DNA of 64,000 nucleotides from Cololabis saira (lineage: Eukaryota > Chordata > Actinopteri > Beloniformes > Belonidae): assembly GCF_033807715.1 (NCBI RefSeq), contig NC_084596.1, forward strand, positions 36,542,879 to 36,606,878, given 5' to 3'. The position numbers and the translations under genes are program-made. Shown here in pieces: positions 26,878 to 37,854 of the stretch; the first letter of the stretch is position 1; each line of letters starts with the position of its first letter. Under the pieces are notes generated by a model. That model did no database searches. It had not been told where the DNA came from and was given only the letters and a program-made list of their open reading frames with translations.

Positions 26878-27095
26878 GTGTGTGAGCGGGTCCAGCGCGA
26901 GGGTCCCGGGACGCGGGACCGCCGCGGGACCAGCGCGGGGGGGGGGGGGCGGACCGAGACCCGGTCCAGCGCGAGGGAGCAGACGGGGAGCGGACCCGGT
27001 CCAGCGCGGGGGGGGCGGAGCGGAGCGGGACCCGGGACCCGGTCCAGCGCGAGGGGGGAGCGGAGCGGGACCCGGGACCGCCGCGGTCGGGATCC
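26878..27095. repeat. GC-rich tandem repeat in pogo copy 1
   Basis: Degenerate tandem units of the form GGGACCCGGGACC, GGTCCAGCGCGAGG and GGAGCGGAGCGGG, with runs of up to about eleven G. pogo copy 2 has a shorter version at 51975-52050, so the block is an element-internal expansion, not a host CpG island. The long frames across it are artefacts. Confidence 0.8.
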
Positions 27096-27109
27096 GCAGC
27101 ACAACGGGG

Positions 27110-27351
27110 TATGAAAAGTTTATTTACTCTCGTGCTTGCCTGCCACGCTGGTGGACAGAAACTGCCGGCTATGGTGATTTTTAAAAGAAAAGCGTTCCCT
27201 AAAGAGACTTTTCCAGCCAGAGTGAAATGAAAAGGGCTGGATGGATGAAGAGATGGTCGAGTGGCTGAGACAGGTTTATGTGCGGCGCCCCGGTGGTTTT
27301 TTTTTATTCTTTAATGCAGAAACAGAATATGAACCTTTTGAAGGGTTTGAT
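27110..27351 (+). pseudogene. Second transposase remnant in pogo copy 1
   Basis: A second, more damaged version of the module at 26660-26800. It reads GYEKFIYS.., MVIFKRKAFPKETF, then a frameshift through AGWMDEEMVEWLRQVYVRRP-like sequence. It ends in LFNAETEYEPFEGFD and a stop, followed by AATAAAAT. It therefore carries the C-terminal tail that the chimeric frame lacks. No catalytic Asp motif remains. Confidence 0.7.
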
Positions 27352-27548
27352 TGATGTGAAAAGTGAAATAAAATATCAAACTAAGTTTTGCGCGTGTGTT
27401 TTGCAGCGCGCGTGTGTGCAGCTCCGTCTCCTTAGACGGCGCCTTTTGGATCGGTGCGCCGTATGTGTGTTTTGAAACCAAAAATGACACACAAAACTGA
27501 GGGTGCGCCTTTCCACACAGTGCGCCATATGGTCGCGAAAATACGGTA

Positions 27549-27947
27549 TGTTTTTTGCCAAGATTTTCTTTCTCTGTCTCTCTTTAAACGCAATGTCCTA
27601 AATGTTTCCCAATTCTCCTTATACGCTAAACACACACTAATGGCCATGAAGTTGGAATTTTGTTTTCAGAAACATTCCTCTTTATAATCCTCTTTTACTA
27701 AGAAAAATGTTTGATTCCAACTTCATGGGCAACAGTGTACAAACATGTTTCTGTTTCTGTCACGTCACTCATTTGGCTTAAAATAAAGTGTAGCGATAAC
27801 AGGAGGAGGCGGTGCACAAACATTTGGTGCAGTAAAACAAAGTCACCAGTTTGTTAGTATGACCATTGAAGAAGTGGTTTCCAGCATAAAGCAAAAGAGT
27901 GTACTATCAAGATATTTGGAGTTTAAAATCAGACTTTCTTGTGAAAG
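27549..27947. other. Non-coding DNA
   Basis: I see no gene or mobile element. Confidence 0.5.
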
Positions 27948-28132
27948 GGCCTGAATAAATTAACCTCTCTCTCCCTCCAGTTCTCCCTGCCTTTTTTCTT
28001 CCCCCTGTAATATTTCATGCTCTCCTCTCCTCGCGTCATGTTCAACTCCTGTGCCATATCTATCTGGGTGCTGTTACTTAAGAAGTCATCTATCTCCTCT
28101 GGCCAGCTCTCCTTGATATTCAACCCAGTCAA
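27929..28132 (-). pseudogene. Repeat with coding-like peptide EEIDDFLSNSTQID, copy 2
   Basis: A 67-codon minus-strand frame starting MTGLNIKESWPEEIDDFLSN, followed by STQIDMAQELNMTRGEES and MKYYRGKKKGRENWREREVN. The central part is shared with 20899-21050 at the protein level, and silent differences exist between the copies. The composition (acidic head, basic tail) suggests a real protein fragment. The family is not recognised, and it could be from a transposon ORF or a dispersed retrocopy. Confidence 0.5.
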
Positions 28133-28849
28133 TGCTTAACACTGCTTTTTAACCAACTAAGACATCATCATTACTTTGAAGGATAGCATCTCTTTGAGTG
28201 GACTTGTCCTCCTATTTCATCCCATCGTCGCCTCCCCCCGCCCAACTCTCTCTCCTGTCCATCACTCTTATCTCTTATCTCTCTTGGATCACTTTATGTC
28301 CTGTCCTAGGCAATGTCTTGTTCTGTGTAATGATGAACTCGTACCATTACGTTTCTACAATGTCCTGTCCATTTCTGTCTTTTTCAATGTAACGTGTGCC
28401 CTTCATCAATTGGCAGCTTTGTGTTATCATGTCATATCTTTTATATCTTTGCAAGTCTCACAGAGGCACTGATTGGATAGTCCCAATTACAATGACTTCA
28501 GAGACGCTACATCCTACATTTAATTGTAACACTCTCTCTAAAAGAAAAGAGATTGATGTCTTAAATATGTTTTTAGAATCTCAAAGACTCATTTGTAGTA
28601 TGAGTCAGAAAACTATTCTACTGTTTAAATTTATACATAACATTGTATACATTAACGCATTTTCATGTATTAAACAGTGAGTAGATGCAAGTGGTGACAG
28701 CAGGTTTCTCTGTTTTACACTTTCGTGAGACTGTAGATTCTCCTTTTTTTGCCCTGGAACACAAAAATAACCAGTTCGGTTTTAATACTGCATATTTCTA
28801 CGGTATATGTGAGAGGAAAATTGTTTTCCCGGCTCAGACTATAGTTCTT
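28133..28849. other. Non-coding DNA
   Basis: Pyrimidine-rich at 28200-28330, AT-rich after. The 94- and 98-codon frames have no recognisable domain. No gene is supported. Confidence 0.5.
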
Positions 28850-29285
28850 GTTGGAGTAAGGTGCTGCCTCCAGTGAAGGACGTCAAGGATCGTGGAATCT
28901 TGTTCACAAGTGAGGTAGGAATGGAGCAGGAGATTGACAGGCAGATCAGTGCAGTAGTATGAAGTTTCTGCAGGATGGCTGAACTCTCCCTTAGAAATAG
29001 GGTGAGACATTTAGCAGTGTGGGGGGGACTTGCAGGAGAGTCGCTGCTTGTACACATTGAGATAAGTCAGCTGAAGTGGGTTGGCTATTTGGTTAAGATA
29101 CCCCCAGGACACCACCCTGGGGTGGTGTTTCAGTCCAACTGAGCCCCCTGGGCAGACCAAGGACATGCTGGGAAGATTATATCTCTCAGCTGGATTGGGA
29201 ATGTCTTGGTATCAGAAGTGGAGCAGGTGGGCAGGGAGAGGGAGGCCTGGGCCACTTTGCTCATGTTAATGGACGGATGGATAGA
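28850..29285 (+). pseudogene. Heavily decayed Rex3-like LINE C-terminal fragment
   Basis: In plus orientation the order of remnants matches the intact copy at 24640-25254: 'GAGATTGACAGGCAGATCAG' (EIDRQI), 'TACACATTGAGATAAGTCAG' (the HIERSQ segment), then AAGTGGGTTGGCTATTTGGT (WVGYL), 'GGCAGACCAAGGACATGCTG' (GRPRTCW), then YLSAGLGM and WPLCSC-like ends. It closes in GGACGGATGGATAG, a GATG-type tail. Many indels and stops are present, so this copy is old. Confidence 0.75.
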
Positions 29286-29334
29286 GGTGAATAAGACCCA
29301 CATAAAATGTAAATAATTACAGCATATCAGTTAA

Positions 29335-29757
29335 AATATTTCTTGGTCTGATTCCAATATATTTACAGTCATACATTGACCGTAAAGAATCAGGAGGCTA
29401 CCATCTACGCTCTCAGGAGCGGCTGCTACTATCTGTCCCTAGAGTGCATACTGAGCTGGGAAAGAAGGCCTTCAGGTATGCTGCGCCTTCCTCCTGGAAC
29501 CAGCTGAAAAACACCTTGAATCTAAGAGAACTGGTCTCACTTAATGCTTTTAAATCGCTCCTGAAAGATCTTGAGATGTCCAATTCTGCCTGCAAATGCT
29601 ATGAGTAATGTCAACAGTGTTTTGTTTTGTTATGTCTCGTGTCATATGTCATGTTACTGTGTTGCTGCCTGTCTTGGCCAGGACCCTCTTGTAAAAGAGA
29701 TTTTTAATCTCAACGAGTTTTTGTTTCCTGGTGAAATAAAGGTTAAATAAAAAAAAA
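29335..29757 (+). mobile_element. LINE 3' end (CR1/L2/Rex1-like group), truncated
   Basis: The first part encodes the end of a reverse-transcriptase protein: RVHTELGKKAFRYAAPSSWN, QLKNTLNLRELVSLNAFKSL, LKDLEM, stop. The 3' UTR CTTGGCCAGGACCCTCTTGT, AAAAGAGATTTTTAATCTCA, CCTGGTGAAATAAAGGTTAA and a terminal AAATAAA-like repeat form a signature I know from dispersed teleost LINEs. It is 5'-truncated. The exact clade is not settled here. Confidence 0.8.
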
Positions 29758-29909
29758 ATAAAATAAAAAATGTAATGAAATATTCGTGAAAATAAGATTG
29801 CAACCAACCGAACATCCCTCCATCTTTCACCCCACCCTTCTAAGCTGCATGCAGGGGAAGCGCTTAAGGAGGATGCTCTTTTTCTCTCTCGTCCTCTTTA
29901 TAACCATCT

Positions 29910-30250
29910 GATTTGGTGGTTAGCACTGTCCCCCCACTACAAGAAGGTTCCTGGTTCAAATACCAGCAGGGGCCTTTTTGTGCGTGGCTTGCATGTTCTC
30001 TCTGTGCTTGCGTGGGTTTTCTCCATGTACCCCAGCTTCTTCCCAGAGTCCAGAGAGATATGTCAGGTTAACCAGTGACTCTAAATGACTCGTAGGAGTG
30101 TGTGTGGGTGTGCGGTTGTTTGTCTGTGTGACCCTGTGACGGACTGGCAACCTGTCCGGGGTGGACCCCTGAGAGAGCTAGGATAAGCTCCAGCAGATCC
30201 CCGTGACGTTAAATAAAAATAATCAGGTATGGATAATGACTGGATGGATA
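29910..30250 (+). mobile_element. tRNA-headed SINE-like element with GGAT tail
   Basis: The head GGTGGTTAGCACTGTC with GGTTCAAATACC (B-box-like) is followed by the teleost motif series GTGGCTTGCATGTTCTCTCT, GTGACTCTAAATGACTCGTA, GACGGACTGGCAACCTGTCC and AGGATAAGCTCCAGCAG. It ends in GACTGGATGGATA. This is the same family as the minus-strand copy at 31903-32200. It is noncoding, and its spread would have relied on a LINE reverse transcriptase. Confidence 0.75.
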
Positions 30251-31900
30251 AAATTAGTTGTTTGAATTGAAGAAAATAAAACTTTAAATGACTAGTGTCA
30301 TCAGTGTGTTGAATATGGAAGATTTGAAAAGGTCGGTAATGTCACATTCACTAAATATTGCACTTGATTTTTTTTCAACTCTTTGTATTTGCCCCGTCTA
30401 TCCTTCCATCTCCCTGAAACCTTTTATCGTGGTTGCACCTTTTTGTATTCTCATCTCTCTCTTGCAGGCAAGCCCCTTCTTTACGGTCCTCTGTCATAGC
30501 CTGTTAATTCCTGCATCACTGATTGACTCTGTCTCATTCTGATATATGCACGTCGCAGATCCTCTTGTCTCACCTCCCACTTTGTCTCAGGGAAGCTGAC
30601 AGACCCCAGATGGCTGCCTTTGATCTGCCATAACGAGCATCTCCATGTCAAATTACAAGGGAACAGACAGGCGACGACGGAGACACGGAAACACAAAACA
30701 AAAGATAAAATAAATGATGAACTAGGTGGCTCGAGAGCGTGTGTCCCTGTGATCACAGCAAATGAGATCCTCGTCGTTTGATCACTTCATCAACCGAAAC
30801 ATCAGCGCCACCTTTGCTGATGAATGAAAAAAGCAAAGAAATTTTAAAAGACAAGCCATTGATGAAATGCTAGGCAATCTATTTCAATAGCTCTCCAACT
30901 ACAGCTCAAGAATTTGGAGAAAAAAAAGTCAAAAAGAAAAAGAGCAAAAGGAACATCCAAGGGAATTATGTACAACAAGTGAATAACTGTTTATAACTTG
31001 AGTGACTTAAGCTGCATTGCGCAAAGGAAAATGATTTAAATTTAGTTAACCCATTTAATGTTATACAAAAATCTGTTTGAAATGGGTCGTCAAACACTTT
31101 AACTTCAGTTAAACCTTTTCTGACGAAATAAACTGAACGGCTAATCGGGGGAGAAGTCCGGTGCAGATTTCTGTTTGGATTTATGTGCTACACACCATTA
31201 GGCATCATGCCAAGCTCACATAAAGTAACTCTGTTGCATTATGGGATCCAATATCATACGGGCCTGTCATTTATTTTGACCATTAACTTTTAGAAATGTA
31301 ACAACAATAAGAAAAGGGATCTACAGTTAAATCACAACATAATTTTGAGTAAGAAACAGATTTCTATACAGTTTATATAATCTTACACCCTACTCTCTCT
31401 GCTTTATGCTTCTCTTTACCAAGTCTCACTGAGACCCTGCTCAGTTCAGCTCAGGCCGCTGCATTTGTGGTAAAAGCAGCTGCTTTAAAACATGGTCTCT
31501 CTTTCTCTCTCTCTGTCAGGATGTTGGCAGCTCGTGGGAGGCGCTAATGGAAAAGCTCCTACTCCTGTTCCCCTTGTTCACCACACTAATGTGAAAGGCA
31601 CCATCCATGTTACAGCTGTGTGTTGCCATGACCAGGCCGCCCTGTCATAGTCCACTGGTCACCCAGCTAATGGGCCGACCACAGAGGAGAAAGGCTGCCG
31701 GTAACAGATGGATGGGAGGGGAAAACTCCTATCAAGAGTTATAAACAGAAAAGGAAGAAAGTACTCAGACTCCATGTCACAGAATTTAAAGGGAAATTGC
31801 TGTTTTGCATAAGAGAAAATGTAGGCTTATTTGTGTGCTGCTGCAGAGTATCATGTATTTCAAAAGTGCCAATTTTATAATGGAGGAAATGTATTCCTTC
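30251..31900. other. Apparently unique non-coding DNA
   Basis: No gene found. The block 30555-30700 and the block 31530-31720 are base-balanced and non-repetitive and could be conserved non-coding sequence. This cannot be judged without comparison to other fish. Confidence 0.5.
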
Positions 31901-31902
31901 TT

Positions 31903-31955
31903 CATCCATCCATCCATCCATCCATCCATCCATCCATCCATCCATCCATCCATCC
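31903..31955. repeat. (ATCC)13 microsatellite
   Basis: A perfect tetranucleotide array that forms the 3' tail of the minus-strand SINE-like element. Confidence 0.95.
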
Positions 31956-32200
31956 TGTCTTTGTGTGAAAAGCAGTTGACAGGTCGTCAGTCCATCACCC
32001 GGCCACGTATAGGTGACCGACCACATATTCACTTCCTCCGATGACCCATTTAGAATCACTTGATAGCCAGATATGCACGTTCTTGGACTGGTGGGTGAAA
32101 GTGGAGTCTGAGAAAACCCACACAAGCAGGGAGAACATCCAAACTCCACGCAAAGACTGGCCAGGAACCTTTCAGCTGTGAGCTAACAATGATAGCCACC
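31903..32200 (-). mobile_element. Minus-strand SINE-like element with (ATCC)n tail
   Basis: The reverse strand reads TGGCTATCATTGTTAGCTCA (head side), GGTTCCTGGCCAGTC, GTGGAGTTTGGATGTTCTCC, GTGTGGGTTTTCTC, then GTGATGGACTGACGACCTGT and a (GGAT)n tail, which appears here as (ATCC)n at 31903-31955. It is the same family as 29910-30250. The 13-unit tetranucleotide array is therefore the element's own 3' tail, expanded. Confidence 0.78.
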
Positions 32201-32217
32201 AAGATATCTATATGTTC

Positions 32218-32218
<1 letters not shown>

Positions 32219-32272
<54 letters not shown>
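32219..32272. repeat. (AT)4(GT)23 microsatellite
   Basis: A short AT run grades into about 47 bases of GT repeat. Confidence 0.95.
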
Positions 32273-32274
<2 letters not shown>

Positions 32275-32396
32275 AGGTTGGGACACTTTTGATCATATGG
32301 CCCCCCTTAGCAGTTGTAGCCCTGAACAACCGGGTAGAGCATTTGTGCCAGGAACCAGCCTATAACTATACATATAACTCTATATATATATATATA

Positions 32397-33463
32397 CAGG
32401 GCTGCACATAATTATTTTGGTCTGGTGCTCAGAGGAGCCCCTGGATATGTGACTTGGGCCTCCAAAAACGCGGTGACCCGTCTCGCCGGATCGATAAAAG
32501 AGGGATGCAGGAATAAGTTATAGGCAAAACGATATTTATTCACTTATAAAGATGAATGGCTCAATATGGTCCTTTACAAAGTTAATTTATTTCAATAATT
32601 CAACTAGAAAATGGTGTAAAAGTTAATTTATTTCAATAATTCAACTAGAATATGGTGTAAAAGTTAATTTATTTCAATAATTCAACTAGAATATGGTGTA
32701 AAAGTTAATATATTTCAATAATTCAACTTAAAAGGTGAAACTAATATATTACCTAGTCTTATTACATGCAAAGCAAGATATGTTAAACCTTTATTTGTTA
32801 TAATTTTGATGATGGAATTGTTTATTGATTTCATAAAATATTCTCTAATTTATTTTTTATTTGGGGTTTTCATAAACTGTGAGCCATAATTAGAGAGCAG
32901 CAGCTGGCGCAGGTAACTGCTGCACGCAGTGACGGACACTGGCTGATTTATGGTTCCGCGTTGCACCAACGCAGAGCTTACGGAGTAGGATACGCGGGAG
33001 CGCGAACGTACGGTGCGCGTCGCCGCGTAACATCATGCAGCCACTTCTCGGCGGAACACACGTTTTCTGTTTGATTCGGGTAGTGGTTCAGTTTGGCGTC
33101 TCTTTGTAGTTGGTGGTGGTGGAACGCCAAAATAATTACTTAATGGCGCTTGCTTCTTGGACATTTTGACGAGACTTGTCAGGGTCTAGGTTTGTTCAGT
33201 AAAACTGATCCTTACCTTTCTCCCTGCGCAACCCACCGCAGCAACGGACGCGCTGTGATTGGCCAGCCCAGTACCAACTTTGAGTGGCAGTTCTGGGGAA
33301 AAGCTCTCCCAATAGATGTTTTAATATTAGTATTCTGGTCTGGCCACAACCAATAATATGAGCCCCAGCTGTTGGTACGCAAAAGCGCTTCGCAGCACAA
33401 GATTGGCAGCGCACTGTGGATTTTGACGGCGCATGCGCTCTGGCGGCCCACTTATGTGCAGCC

Positions 33464-33466
<3 letters not shown>
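32397..33466. mobile_element. hAT-type nonautonomous transposon
   Basis: A 1,070-bp element. The left end is CAGGGCTGCACATAATTA and the right end, reversed, is CAGGGCTGCACATAAGTG (15 exact). The flanking 8 bases are TATATATA on both sides, which fits an 8-bp hAT duplication but is not decisive because the target is an AT microsatellite. No hAT transposase is encoded. The interior carries a 41-bp tandem repeat (32581-32735), sequence related to the fold-back element at 61299-61660, and a Harbinger-like GGCTGATTTATGGTTCCGCG patch at 32940-33035. Confidence 0.82.
32581..32735. repeat. 41-bp tandem repeat, about four units
   Basis: The units start GTTAATTTATTTCAATAATT at 32581, 32622, 32663 and (as GTTAATATATTTC) 32704. 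The unit equals the tip of the fold-back element at 61299-61660 in reverse orientation, so it is an amplified transposon end inside the hAT element. Confidence 0.9.

Positions 33467-33502
<36 letters not shown>
33467..33502. repeat. (TA)18 microsatellite
   Basis: The AT array continues the target site of the hAT element. A matching TATATATA run precedes its left end at 32381-32396. Confidence 0.93.
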
Positions 33503-33503
<1 letters not shown>

Positions 33504-36500
33504 CCCACGATGCCACTAAGTTTATATATATATAAAAAGTATATTTGGGGGTGCATGACAATATGCGCACATTATCAGTTTGAGCCAAAAAAGTTTCTTT
33601 CCAAGTCATCTTTATTCGTAAAGCAGATTCAAAACAGCAGCCAGTGACCAAAGTGCTGAACATTTGAATGAAATACATTAGATTAGAATAAATATACAAT
33701 AAAGGTGAAATATACAAATAAAAATATGAGCAAATAATATAAAATCAACATCTCACACTGGGTTGATAGCCAAGTATTAAAAAGGGTCCAATGAAAAGGT
33801 CTGGGGTGGACCAAGAGCATTCAAGCATTTAAAAAGAAATATAAAATTATTTTTAAAAGAACTTTAAAATGGACATGCAGCTTGTGCTGTGATAACGAAG
33901 CAGGAGTAATGTGCTCCACCTTCCATGTTCTTGTTAAAAGGAGCTCGTAAACTATGTCCCAAAAGTCACGGGGAGCCAATCAAATCAGTAAATCCTTGTA
34001 CAGAGAGTCTCTGGGTGGACTTAACTTAATGGAAACAGAGTGGGGACGTAATCTGGATGTTAACAGTGTGGATAGCTGGAGCTGAGGATTGACAGCAGGT
34101 TGAATCAGCTTTGGTATCGACAGTTACAGAATTTGACTTTTTCTTCGAAAATTGAAAAGTAGACTGCACTCAAATCATTCAAGGTTATGTATTTGCTGTT
34201 TTGCCAACAGTGAAAGTTGAGTTTACTCTTCTACACACTCTCTCATTGACTCGTTTCCTCTGAATATGCCACCTTGTTTATTGCTCTCATTGGTCCGAGC
34301 ACTAACCAAACAACCAAACCAAAAAACCTAGCCTTATGTGCCAGAGGGAACATATTCACACAAGACACCAGGTACAAACACAGGCATCTGTCATCTTTTT
34401 ACTTAAAATGTAGGATGGTTGAAACCCACAACGCCACTTCAATAAGTTTAACATGCTGAAACTTACTGAGATTGAGAACTTTGTGTTTAAAAGGATTGCC
34501 CTGCATTCACAAAGATGTCGAAACAGGTCTCATTCAACGGCGGCTATCACATCTGCCTTTGATGGCATGTCTGTGACGTGAAGATTCTCAAGGAGAAAGG
34601 ACATCCTAGAACCCTCCCCAGCCATCTTTTAATAAATAAGAAGGTAAGCCTCTTTGTACACTTGGCAAATAAAATTGCAACTGGCAACCAAGCAATGCCT
34701 GCAACGCCACAACCTGCAAAGCAATTCTTCACATAAAAGTGAAAGCACTTGTTCCTGCCAACGACAATGAATGTAAAAAGGTCTTGGATTTAAAAACAAC
34801 TGATCTACCTCAGTGCAAAAGCTGTTATTCAATTTTGCACTCTTTGTGGAAATGTTATTGACTTTTTATGATGATTCATTGAGCTAGATTCAAATGGTAA
34901 AGATTTACTACATTATTATTGTTATACTTAAGGGTTATTTGTCCTGGATGTTGTTTTTGTCTTGCTTTTATTATTCACAATATGGAAAAAAGGGATGTCT
35001 TCTCCTGTTTATGTGTCTGTGTGTGGAGGAAACTGTCTTTGTGGGCGTCGGATCCTGCAAGAATCTGACAGTGTTTCTTGTTTCTTTTGCATATTTTCTG
35101 TTATCCATAAACCATCTAAAGCTTAGCGCTGCCATCACAAACAGACTCATATATACTCACCTGCGGTTGTACTCAAAAATCAGACTGTCTTTGTCCAGGC
35201 ATCCTGTGCATACCTGAGCAAGCGCTCTGAATACTGGGTAAAATGTCAAATTGATCATATTTTACAAAAGGATCACTGTCAGGCACACGGCTTGAAACAG
35301 TGTTTCATCAGGATTATCTTACATGCAACAATGTCACCTTTCAGCCTTAAAAGCTGCAGAATTTTGTAGTTAAATCTGGGAAATAGTCAAGTTCGACAAA
35401 AGCATGCTTAACAAATTGGAATGGGTGAAAGAGTTAAGCAGATAATCTCTGAGACACAGAGGCCTACCAGTTGCTGAAGGGGAGAGGTGAATTTACTCAC
35501 GGCATTGCAGACTTCAATTATAGTTCTTGGCCTTAAATGCGTATATACCATCTCAAACCATCCACACTATTTTATTGTGCTCTATCAAAAGCAGATATAC
35601 CCCATAAAAATCTTGCAAAAAATGATTAGATTGTGGCTTTAGCTATATATGGCCTTAAAGGCGGGAAACTTCAATGGCAAGCAATCAGAGTTAAGCCAGT
35701 AGATTTCTGTGTTGAGTGGTTTTTAAAAGGTTTGCATTAGCCTGCCGTATCACAAACCAGAGGCAGAAAGGCAGGCATGGTGTCAGGTGTAAAAGCTCTG
35801 TCTGTCGATCATACTTGCTCTATTGTAGCCAGCTTCAGTCTCTCCTCCTCCTCCGAGCAGCACTCCTCTCTAAGTGGCTCAACTCCCTCATTCTGTCACA
35901 CACTCTCCGTCTCTGTGACAATTGCGTTATTTGGCCTTATCGAGGAATATGAAACAGCGCGGCGTGACATCTCCTCTCCGAGCCCAACAGATATGCCAAT
36001 TCATTTTGCAGCCAGCGATTTGACAAGCTAGACTGCTCCTCTTGAAAGACGTCATTCAAGCGCACCGCCGACACCAAGCCACACTACCATCCCCTCCACC
36101 TTCTCCTCTCCCCTCCCTCCTTTATCCCGCTTTCTCCATTCCAGCTCCCTCTCTCCTCGCTGCAATCTGTAGAGCTTCGCCTCACGAGATTGAAAAGGCC
36201 TCTTTTGAAGAGCTTGAAAAGAACAAGTGAGCAACAGAGGAAGAAAAGCATAACTCCTCCTTTATGTCCCTCCTTCCATCACACTCCATTAGAAAAATAA
36301 TAGGTTTAAAAATAAGCTGGACTTATTAGAAAATATGAAATTATAGGCTGGTTGAGGGAGGCAAGCAGTTGATAGAAATGGGAATATAAGGGGTGGAATT
36401 GTGAAAGGTGAGAAGAGGGGTGAGCCTGGTGGAGGACATGCAGAAAATAAATAAGAAGAACAAGAGAAAGCGGGAGGAGGGTAGATTGGTGCTCTGAGCT

Positions 36501-37851
36501 TCGGTTGTTTGAGGGAATGACACAGCCACTAATACAAGTGTTTAAATATTTGATGCAGGGAGGGATAAAGCGGGATCGTCTCGCCACGGAATTGAGTGTC
36601 AAGACGAGAATCTATTACAGAATCTTTGTGTGTGAGTTTGTGTGAATGCAAGGCAGCTTTGACAGTGTGGCAGAGCAGAGCCACTTGTGTGTGTTGTAGC
36701 TGCAGTCTCCTCCACCAATCCAGCACCCCAACTGAACACTGCTTTAATACCCCCCCTCCCAAAAAAAAAAAAATAAAAATCCTCGACTCCACCACCTTCT
36801 CCTCACTTAAATGTTTTTCTGCTGTGCTTCACTAGATGCTGATTATCACATCTTTTGGAATGGAGGTTTCAGGGCGAGAAGCGAGACGTAAAGTGGATGA
36901 TGGAGGGACTGAGATAAAGAATCTGGGATGTGATATGGGGAGAGTCAGGAGCAACACTTTGAGAGCAAGAAAATACCACGCAGAGCGTGAATGTGATAAC
37001 GCAGGAGCGCACTGTGATGTGCAAACACCAATCGCTTTAGACATCTGTTTGACTCCTAATGCACTGTAATTTTTACCGTCAGGAATCAAAAAGTAAATAC
37101 CCTTGACATAAACACTCAGTCAAATCATAATAATGATTAAGGCCTGCATTAAAAACCTGCATGAAATGTTTGTATGGACATCTTGCATAAACTTCCCTTG
37201 CGAAGGCCGTCATACCCAGCCTGGCCACCCCTCCTCTTTCCTCTTCAATCCTGTTTTCTTCTTTGATACAGAGAACTAGTGGAACCAGACTAAAATCCAC
37301 ATAAGAGATGCAAAAACGTGAGTAGTGAAGTAGGCAAGCCAGCTGATGACTGTTGTACAAGACACTTTACAAGAGGGAATGTTTTCAAAGTAAATAGTTA
37401 TGGCCATCCCCACTGCTACTTTTCAAACTGAAGCAACTGCCAAAAGTAAAAGTGTTGGCAAAGTATCATTATGAAATCAAATGTATAGAAATGTTGATAC
37501 GCATTATATACGCTAATAAACACTTTTAAATGTAATTAATTACACACTACATGAGGTAAACATAACAAAAGACTGCTAAAAATCATAGAGCTATTGCACA
37601 TTTGCCTTCAGCAGAATTCTGCATTAATCATTATGAACAGCTATTTCCAATCATGCACTTGAGGCACATGTGGCTTTCTCAGCTCCTGCTGTCAATGACC
37701 CTCTCACCTGGCTTCTCCTGCTCTCATTTTCTTTTCACCTCTTCCTGATCTTTCTCCTTTCCCCCTCTGTGTGCTGTCAACCAAGGAAACTCGACTCAGA
37801 AATGATAGTCAAGTAAGAAACATATAAACAAGCATATGAATTTGTGACATT
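33503..37851. other. Apparently unique non-coding DNA
   Basis: About 4.3 kb with no recognisable gene or mobile element. Open frames up to about 107 codons have no identifiable domain. A pyrimidine-rich patch occurs at 36080-36160, and an A run preceded by a C run at 36750-36776. Confidence 0.5.
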
Positions 37852-37854
37852 ATT

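Larger units (their letters stand above)
25896..27546 (+). mobile_element. pogo/Tigger-type transposon copy 1, rearranged
   Basis: A 1,651-bp element between TA dinucleotides at 25894-25895 and 27547-27548. The inverted ends are CCGTATTTTCGCGACCATAA and, reversed, CCGTATTTTCGCGACCATAT. TA targets and internal pogo-family transposase fragments (MVIFKRKTL..FPAGVI..NEKGWLDE) put it in the Tc1/mariner-pogo group. The interior is scrambled. A 3'-gene end with AATAAAATACAATCAAACTA lies at 26095-26170, before the transposase fragments, and again at 27310-27390. A very GC-rich repeated block occupies 26878-27095. There is also a T24 run at 25924-25947. Confidence 0.88.

Noticed and set aside
26572..27184. 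Long Pro/Arg/Gly-rich frames in the GC-rich block
   Set aside because: They lie in a GC-rich tandem repeat inside a transposon. Open frames are expected by composition and occur on both strands.
29946..29960. B-box GGTTCAAATACC as a tRNA gene
   Set aside because: It lies in a SINE head. No cloverleaf with an acceptor stem can be formed around it, and the body is SINE sequence. The same is true near 21205.
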